Assembly (NCBI GenBank): GCA_943704525.1
Contig: CALSCQ010000648.1
Coordinates: forward strand, 1-15,000
DNA from: Pigoraptor vietnamica
Lineage: Eukaryota; Opisthokonta; Filasterea
Reading direction: 5' to 3'
Length of the DNA: 15,000 nt
Position 1 is the stretch's first letter, and the number at the start of each line of letters is the position of its first letter. The notes under the pieces were generated by a model that saw only the letters and a program-made list of their open reading frames with translations, made no database searches and was not told where the DNA came from. Shown one piece after another: positions 9,381 to 15,000 of this stretch. The position numbers and the translations under genes were made by a program.

Positions 9381-9900
9381 CTGGGTTGGCGGACAGCGAT
9401 CAAAAAGGGTCTTGCTGCCCAATTGTCTCTGTGTTGCGGCGACTGAACGATATCCGAAATATGCAGGTGCGTGCGGTAGTCATTCGGGGATTCTGATGGC
9501 GGTCGCAGTCCGCTCGTTTCCGCCGAGTTCTTGTGGCGTGCTGAGAGCTCCTTGCGCCAATGGCCCATGTCCAATCAGCAGCCCCTGCCGCACAGTCTCC
9601 GGGGTAACGGGTTGTAACGACCATCATTAACAGCCCCTGGTTTGTGCCGGTTCCGGCCATTTTCCTGTACAATTTTAGCCGCGCTTATTCTCTTTAGTAA
9701 TGAAAACTCTGGTTTTGCCCAACTCAATGCGTCTCAGTTGGGGACGCGCTAAGATTGCGATGATTTTGTTGCTGTCAATCGACTGTTCCGGCGAGGGAGA
9801 CAGGGTCAGATTGGGGGCGACTACAGAATCGGCAGCAGCGAGCGGCTGTCGCCAAGGCGGTTCGGCCGGAACCCGACCCGATTCAGCCGCTGGAGTGTGG

Positions 9901-9929
9901 ATCGGTGGGCCGGAGATCCGGCCACCGAT
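9901..9929. repeat. Strong inverted repeat (13-bp arms, one bulged G)
   Basis: The left arm ATCGGTGG(G)CCGGA at 9901-9914 pairs with TCCGGCCACCGAT at 9917-9929 across a two-base loop, with one extra G bulged on the left. It sits in the CCGG-rich block. I see no adjacent transposase or terminal duplication, so its role is unknown. Confidence 0.85.
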
Positions 9930-10835
9930 TGCCTCTTTGGGTAGCCGCGGACTGTTCTCGCATTACACGTCGGCAACTGGCCACTTGCCGCCTCGCCGGC
10001 GCAGCCAGTCGTTGGCCGTATGCACGTGCCCGGTGCCGGTCCGGCCGCGCCGGCAGCAGAATGGCTCAAACTGAGCTGATCATGCCGGCCGACACTGACA
10101 GTGTATCCGGCGATTGCTTATTTGCTTGCCCCCCCCCCCCGGATCGAATACATGGCGAACATCAAGGCTCAGATTACAAAATGCCTTGCACGCATTCTTT
10201 CTGAAAGTTCGCGTGCCCCAAGAACGCGCGCATCGCCGCCAAGGCCAATTGAGAAACTCTGGCCATCCAAGTGAGAGAGAGTGATGCGCTCTTCTTTTCT
10301 GGCCCGTCTCGCGGAAGCCAACTGTCCGAGGCCACATGTGATTCTTCAGTTTGACTGCTTTCACCGGCCTTGAAGATGCATGGTCGGTTGAAAGCCTATC
10401 AAGCTACTGATCAGATTTTGGCGCAATGAACAGTTGCGAGCACATTATTCCGCACAGTGTTATGGAAACCAGTCCCAAAAAACTTTGGTGGAAAACAGGA
10501 AGCGCATGATTTGGCAGCGTCCTCATGAGAAAAAGAGAATGCTCACGGCCATGACAATACAACACGCTGACACATAGGGACTCAGCCGGTCGCCTGCGAT
10601 GCGCGCAAGAGGGAACACAAGTGAGACATCGCACTCGCCGTGTGCCACTGTACCCCGCTTCCAAATAAGCAACAACGTAGCGTAACACCGCGCATCAAGC
10701 CCAGTGCGCTCCGCGCCGAATTGCTTAAGCAAAAGAAGAAAAAAAATTAACACATTTTTCGCAGCCAATTCAAAGAAGATACAAACCAATTACAGAGCCC
10801 TTGTAGAAAATGCCTCGAAAACTGCAGAAATAGGA

Positions 10836-10979
10836 GCGAGACCCACAGTAAGATTAGGCAAGGTCTCGGAGCATGAAACTATGCAGTGCGAGACGGCACA
10901 AAAAGGGGAAGCGAGACCCACAGTACGGCCAGTTAAGCAAGGTCTCGGAGCACGAAACCATGCAGTGCGAGACGGCACA
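10836..10979. repeat. Two-copy imperfect tandem repeat, 75-bp period
   Basis: Copy 1 (10836-10900) and copy 2 (10911-10979) both start GCGAGACCCACAGTA and share AAGGTCTCGGAGCA, then GAAAC, then ATGCAGTGCGAGACGGCACA. Copy 2 has four extra bases in its middle. Each copy contains GTCTCG and CGAGAC separated by about 20 nt and begins with GCGAGACC, so alternative hairpins are possible. The four-base difference changes the reading frame between copies, which argues against protein-level constraint. Confidence 0.85.
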
Positions 10980-11508
10980 CAGGAGAGCGCAAAGACGAGA
11001 TTGTGCTCAACAAAGACGAAACAGACAAACGCACAGCATCCCTCTCAAGTGCAAACAGCACAACATCACTCGTCGCCAACGCCCGCTTTGTGGCATCACG
11101 TCTCACCCTCGCTTGTGACTCTCGATGATGCTTGGCACTTGGGCACGAACATACGAGCACGTGCAGATGAACAACAGGATGACGACGAGCAGACTTTGGA
11201 AATTGAATACGGCCGACTGCGCCAGAAGACGAACAAAACGTCAGTGTAGTCTTGCACTTGGCTGTAGTGTACGTAAGTTGTAATCTTTTGAATCCGACAG
11301 AGAATCCATCTCACCATCGTGCTATCCTCTGTTCTTCTCCCTTCCGCGCCTCTCAGACACACAGCGACGACGACCTTTATCGCGACTTTGAACCTTTTCC
11401 ATGTTCGCAGTTGAAGTTCCCGGTTTTTCCGTTCCGCAGTCTCGGAAAAAGCTATTCGCATTTCTACCGAGATCTCGCCCCATTGCGGGAGTAAATCCGG
11501 AGTTGCCC

Positions 11509-11523
11509 GTCACCCATGGCAAC
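11509..11523 (+). promoter_or_regulatory. RFX X-box upstream of CFAP20
   Basis: GTCACC-CAT-GGCAAC matches the X-box consensus GTNRCC-N(0-3)-RGYAAC at every specified base. It lies about 450 bp upstream of the CFAP20 start codon. RFX factors bind X-boxes in front of ciliary genes in animals. A second CATGGCAAC half-site at 11606-11614 lacks a matching left half. By hand estimate the full motif would occur by chance about 0.2 times in 15 kb, so its position is suggestive rather than proof. Confidence 0.5.
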
Positions 11524-11969
11524 GCTTTATTATTGGGCCGATTCACTATGGGATTGACTATGGCCGAGTATGGAGACGGTGGCGGTCGCTCAGGTGGTCC
11601 ATTCACATGGCAACAGCGCGCACACACGCGACACACACACACACACCGCACGCACACACCGAGTACTGTACTCTGCACTGCACTCTCGCCTTTGCTCCGC
11701 GTTGCTTCAAGTTGTCGTCGCCTCTCCACTGCGTTTGCAACACATCTGTCGGATTTGCTTCGGTGTGTCCGCTCACCCAGTTCCCCGCACATTCCAACCT
11801 CGCATTTTTGGCGAGTGAAGCAGCGATCCGTTTGTCAGTCGCGTCGAGTCCACACCGACAGGGCGCTGTGACGGCGTCCCTCGCGGCTCGTGTGCGTCCC
11901 ATCTGCTCCTTTTAACGCGTGTTGTGCCGCGATTTGACGGCCCGTTGCGCCCGGAGCGCGCGCGGAAGA
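11524..11969 (+). promoter_or_regulatory. CFAP20 upstream region with CA-rich microsatellite
   Basis: The stretch between the X-box and the start codon contains an X-box half-site (11606-11614) and a CA/CG-rich run (about 11615-11662) but no gene. An in-frame ATG at 11919 would add 17 residues to CFAP20 that conserved homologues lack, so it is probably 5' UTR. No TATA box stands out. Confidence 0.45.
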
Positions 11970-12797
11970 ATGTTCAAGAACACGTTCCAGTCGGGATTCC
12001 TCTCGATCCTCTACAGCATTGGCAGCAAGCCATTGCAAATTTGGGACAAGAAGGTTGGTTGGCCGCGCGTACTCGAAGTGCCTGCTGTGCTTGCGTGTGT
12101 GCGCTGTGTGTGCGAGTGACGCCATCGTCTGCCGTTGCTCTCTGTTTCTGACGCTTCGCCTCCATTCTGTGTTCAGGTGCGCAACGGACACATTAAGCGT
12201 ATCACAGACAACGACATCCAGTCGCTCGTCCTCGAGATTATCGGCACGAATGTCAGGTACTTTGACGCCCCGCGCACATTTATCGTCCATATCAACACCC
12301 GTTTTGCTTGTCTGCCCCCCACGCAAGCACTTCATCCGTCGACATGACCAAACTGACTCTTTGCGCCCCTCTCCCCGCGCAGCACAACCTTCATCACGTG
12401 CCCGGCAGAGGCGTCGCGGACGCTCGGCATCAAGCTTCCCTTCCTCGTCATGATCATTAAGAACCTCAAAAAGTACTTCACCTTTGAGGTCCAGGTGCTC
12501 GACGACAAGAACGTGCGCCGACGCTTCCGCGCGTCGAACTACCAGTCGACAACGCGCGTGAAGCCGTTCATCTGCACGATGCCCATGCGCCTCGACGACG
12601 GCTGGAACCAGATCCAGTTCAACCTCTCGGACTTCACGCGCCGCGCCTACGGCACCAACTACATTGAGACGCTCCGCGTGCAGATCCACGCAAACTGCCG
12701 CATCCGCCGCGTGTACTTCAGCGACCGCCTCTACTCGGAGGAGGAGCTGCCCCCGGAGTTCAAGCTCTTCCTTCCGCACCGCAAGACGGCCTACTGA
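11970..12797 (+). CDS. CFAP20: Cilia- and flagella-associated protein 20 (CFAP20), three exons
   Basis: CFAP20 is a structural protein of the axoneme. It sits at the inner junction of the doublet microtubules, where it helps join the A and B tubules; nuclear roles have also been reported for homologues. Exons are 11970-12053, 12177-12256 and 12383-12797. The introns are 123 and 126 nt with donors GTTGGT and GTACTT and pyrimidine-rich acceptors ending TTCAG and CGCAG. Phases 0 and 2 fit exactly, and the spliced product is 192 residues, within one residue of the animal protein. It begins [18 protein letters not shown] and keeps the family core ([14 protein letters not shown] across the second junction, [50 protein letters not shown]). 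The start at 11970 is chosen because homologues begin at this MFKNTFQ. Nothing is broken or missing. The gene indicates that the organism builds, or recently built, a motile cilium or flagellum. Confidence 0.97.
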
Positions 12798-13867
12798 GCG
12801 ATGGCAGCTGTGCGTGGGCGACACGTCTGTCTCGTTTCGCGTGTGTGGAGTCGCAGGCGTCTTCCATGCGCGTCGCCTGATGGAGACATGTCTCTCTGCG
12901 CGTTGCTTGTCGTCGCTGCGGCTGTGAACTTGCTGAAGCGTTCATGCGTGCGCTTTCCTTTCATCTTTCTGTTTTTTGCCTCTCTTTTGGGTTGCGGGCG
13001 TGCATGCACAGACACACATACACACACTCAAACACACTGCACTTTCTCTCGCCGTCGGCGTCCTTGTGAATTTAAAGCCTTGTATAAAAAAATTACGAAA
13101 CTCGAACTCATGGGCTCGCACACGAGACAGGAAGAAAGAAACAGAGGGAACAAACGTTGCTCTTTGTGTGCTCTGGTTAGTTGCTCAACTGCTGTCACGA
13201 GGTCCAGATCGCACCGCAGTCGTGAGACTAGGATGGGTCGTCAAAAGTGACTCTTTTTAAAGAGAGGGGGGGGGGGGGGGGGGGACAACAACACAGCGCC
13301 AGACACGCCTGGCTAGGGCATTCGTTTCGGCTCACGCGGTTCTCTCTTTCCTGTGGGGTACACACGCGCTGCTCCTAGGCTTCCGCATTTGAGTGCTCAG
13401 TTCTATGACGCCTTTCGAGGCACAGTTGAATGTGTAAGTCATTTTCACGCCGGAAGTGCGTCGTGAGAGGAAAACCAACCGAGACGACCCACAGTGACCC
13501 TTTGTATGATTATTGTTCTTATTCATTTCTTTTCGTCCAGAGGACACTTCGATAGAGTACAAATCACTCCCGGCGCGGGCAGCGCACCGCTTGGAGACCC
13601 TTCAAGGGACCCCACAACGACGGGCGCACACTCAAAGCGCCCCGCCGGGGGAATAGAAAACGCGCCGCGGGGCGAAACACACGCAAACGGTGCTCTCGCA
13701 AGAGAAGATGCTCGAAGCACTTCTCGAACGAGCGCGCGACGACGCGCATCACGAACGCGGGGCGTTATTTCACAGAGGGAAGCGCAGTTGCGGTGGGAGA
13801 GCACGCAATAGCAAAGAAGCACGCAGGCGGACGCACGCAGCAGACGCAGCGCAGCCGTGGATCACGC
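12798..13867. other. Convergent spacer between CFAP20 and PRELID3
   Basis: This holds the 3' flanks of two convergent genes. CA-rich sequence lies at about 13008-13040, and an AT-rich TATAAAAAAATT at about 13083-13095 might serve in 3' end formation, although no canonical AATAAA was seen. A G19 tract is at 13266-13284. No supported gene or RNA. Confidence 0.5.
13266..13284. repeat. G19 homopolymer
   Basis: An uninterrupted run of 19 G, hand-counted, in the convergent spacer. Such tracts can form quadruplexes and are prone to length error in sequencing, so the exact length is unsure. Confidence 0.85.
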
Positions 13868-14425
13868 TCATGCCGTCGCCGTCGCATTTGCCGTAACTTC
13901 GGCGAGTTCCTGCGCGATAGAGTTGCACACGTGCTCGAGGGCCACCTTGCCCTTGGAGGCCGACGCACAGAACTTGTCAAGCATGGCCGACTCCATCTTC
14001 GTGCGCAGCGCGCTCAACGAACCAAACGCCGTGATGCGCGCCTCTTGCGTGAATTGCGTCTTCTGGGGGTCGGTCGGGTCCGGCGTGTAGATGCACGTCT
14101 CCTCGACGGTAATGAAGTTGCTCCAGCTCACGTTGCGCGTGCGGAGTGTCATGCGGCGGTTCACGGGGTCGACCTCGCTGACCTCGTGCACGTGCGCAGA
14201 CACGGACGAGCTGCTGAGGATGCGGGCGAGCCACGAGGGAAGGCCGCCCTCGACAGTGAGCAGCCGCTCGGAAACGAGCCGGCCCGTCTGCGTGTCCACG
14301 CTGCGATCAAGTACGTCGACGGCCTGCACCTGCGGACTGTGCGGGTTCGGGTACTTGCGCCATGTCGCGGTCGTCACGTGCTCCCACGAGTGGGGGAACG
14401 AGTGCGTGGCCTCAAAGATCTTCAT
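13868..14425 (-). CDS. PRELID3: PRELI/MSF1 family protein of the PRELID3 (slowmo) type
   Basis: A single-exon gene of 185 codons, about the usual length of the family. The product opens MKIFEATHSFPHSWEHVTTA, then KYPNP, VDVLDR, GRL, RLL and GLPSW. This is the ordered signature of the slowmo/PRELID3 branch rather than PRELID1. Further family blocks are NVSWSNFITVEE, YTPDP followed by KTQFTQEA, and a C-terminal ASKGK helix. Known homologues work in the mitochondrial intermembrane space. There, with a small Mdm35/TRIAP1 partner, they carry phospholipid between membranes; the human PRELID3B-TRIAP1 pair transfers phosphatidylserine. No classical presequence is seen, as expected for this family. 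The start at 14425 matches the conserved N-terminus. A TATATATA motif lies about 110 nt upstream. CFAP20 converges on it from the left, with no functional link implied. Confidence 0.93.
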   Translation of the reverse strand: MKIFEATHSFPHSWEHVTTATWRKYPNPHSPQVQAVDVLDRSVDTQTGRLVSERLLTVEGGLPSWLARILSSSSVSAHVHEVSEVDPVNRRMTLRTRNVSWSNFITVEETCIYTPDPTDPQKTQFTQEARITAFGSLSALRTKMESAMLDKFCASASKGKVALEHVCNSIAQELAEVTANATATA

Positions 14426-14532
14426 CGCGGCAAAAACGAGTGCGCACCAAAGGGACTCGTGTCAATGCCTTTTCGATCGGTCGAGCGCGGAGAAAGCGCA
14501 GAGTATTTGGGACTGTGACTGAGGAAGAGCTC

Positions 14533-14542
14533 GTATATATAA
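14533..14542 (-). promoter_or_regulatory. Possible TATA box of PRELID3
   Basis: The minus strand reads CTTATATATA about 108 nt before the PRELID3 start codon, a plausible distance for a core promoter with a short 5' UTR. It is a weak motif on its own. Confidence 0.3.
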
Positions 14543-14592
14543 GACGGATGCAAGAGAGTGACGTGAGTGCGCCGCGGTGGAAACAGCGGCAA

Positions 14593-14598
<6 letters not shown>

Positions 14599-14630
<32 letters not shown>
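14599..14630. repeat. (GT)16 microsatellite
   Basis: Sixteen uninterrupted GT units by hand count, flanked by GTGTGC and ATGTGC. It lies upstream of PRELID3 and could form Z-DNA. The exact length may vary between individuals. Confidence 0.92.
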
Positions 14631-14638
<8 letters not shown>

Positions 14639-14699
14639 CGCACATGGGACAGCGCGAACGTGATGTCGCGCTGCCCCGGATTGCCTCACTCGGGCCGAC

Positions 14700-14910
14700 C
14701 GCGGATTTTTATTTCGGAGATAAAATTTCATAGATATTTCATACATAAGAGAAATTTATTTTCGTTAATTACGGCAGGGACGTTGAATATGATTCGACAA
14801 TTGGATCCCTAATATAGGATTACAGTGCAGTTTGTTTCCAGATTTGAAGAAAATGGCGCAATTTATCCTATATAAAGTATTAAGAGGCATAGTAGGCTAT
14901 AAAAAGTATC
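14700..14910. other. AT-rich stretch with an inverted repeat and a possible outward promoter
   Basis: Composition changes sharply here from GC-rich to AT-rich. ATATAGGAT (14812-14820) is repeated in inverted form as ATCCTATAT (14865-14873), 44 bp apart. TATAAAAAG at 14898-14906 resembles a TATA box facing right, towards a gene that would start beyond the window. No coding sequence is visible. Confidence 0.4.
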
Positions 14911-15000
14911 TCATTCTACACCACGTGACTGCTCCACTTCGTTGTGCGCGTTTTTGTTGCACCTTTGTAGTGTGCACTTCATTACGGCTATTTTACGTGC

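Larger units (their letters stand above)
9381..11508. other. Long spacer between the kinase gene and the CFAP20 promoter
   Basis: Over 2 kb holds no gene I can support. Open frames exist (for example 9700-10074 and 10704-11249 plus, and 10404-10688 minus) but none shows a recognisable domain or consistent splice phase. The section at about 9640-10115 is CCGG-rich with several hairpins. A C12 tract lies at 10129-10140, and a two-copy repeat at 10836-10979. The terminator of the kinase gene must lie near the start of the spacer, but no AATAAA is evident. Confidence 0.5.

Noticed and set aside
9700-10074. Open frame of 124 codons in the CCGG-rich block
   Set aside because: No domain, no convincing splice sites, and the sequence is dominated by hairpins and low-complexity Arg/Pro/Gly codons.
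10404-10789. Hydrophobic open frames on the minus strand suggesting membrane segments
   Set aside because: The hydrophobicity comes from A-rich plus-strand sequence read in reverse. There is no family pattern and no splice-phase support.
10704-11249. Open frame of 181 codons across the tandem repeat
   Set aside because: The two repeat copies are read in different frames because of a four-base difference, which is not expected under protein-level selection.
11401-11871. Open frame beginning MFAVEVPGF upstream of CFAP20
   Set aside because: It runs through the X-box and the CA microsatellite and has no domain; better explained as promoter and 5' UTR.
13793-14518. Plus-strand open frame of 241 codons over PRELID3
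   Set aside because: Antisense shadow of the clear PRELID3 gene.
1-15000. tRNA, rRNA, CRISPR arrays, bacterial operons, intact transposons or viral genes
   Set aside because: I looked for tRNA B-box-like motifs, evenly spaced palindromic repeats, Shine-Dalgarno-led gene runs, and transposase or reverse-transcriptase motifs, and found none. The spliced genes show the DNA is eukaryotic nuclear.

Overview
The window is nuclear DNA from a flagellated, intron-rich, GC-rich microbial eukaryote. The clearest evidence is an almost unmodified CFAP20 gene, a conserved cilium and flagellum protein, split by two GT-AG introns whose phases fit. A slowmo/PRELID3 lipid-transfer gene and a TmcB-type (tiny macrocysts) membrane protein support the same conclusion. 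TGA ends at least the CFAP20, PRELID3 and kinase reading frames, so the standard code applies. Introns range from 77 to 979 nt. I cannot name the species. A good RFX X-box upstream of CFAP20, together with TmcB-like and Crinkler-type genes, fits a flagellated opisthokont or amorphean relative, possibly a zoosporic fungus, but that is inference.

Layout, left to right. At 101-2375 (minus) lie four exons of a TmcB-like protein whose 3' part lies beyond the left edge. A gene-free spacer of about 950 nt follows. At 3328-5961 (minus) is a Crinkler/RHS-type (CR) gene: a coiled-coil exon, a 979-nt intron carrying a minisatellite, then a long exon with a P-loop NTPase and a C-terminal restriction-endonuclease-like region. 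Less than 200 nt away, and divergently transcribed, is a plus-strand gene (about 6109-9380) that combines one or two PD-(D/E)XK-like segments with a C-terminal protein kinase whose catalytic motifs are degenerate. A 2.6-kb spacer follows with a CCGG-rich block containing a strong hairpin, a two-copy tandem repeat and an X-box. CFAP20 is at 11970-12797 (plus). A convergent spacer with a G19 tract leads to PRELID3 (13868-14425, minus). The right end has a (GT)16 tract and an AT-rich stretch with a possible outward-facing promoter.

The most interesting part is the head-to-head pair of CR-type genes at 3328-9380. CR proteins are a known class of NTPase, nuclease-like and kinase-like proteins in protists, oomycetes and fungi, where many act as effectors or in genetic conflict. 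Both genes here show frame discontinuities, while the housekeeping genes around them are intact. This points to decay or rapid turnover, or to sequencing error in homopolymer-rich DNA. The other genes are ordinary cellular genes with no evident functional link to the pair.
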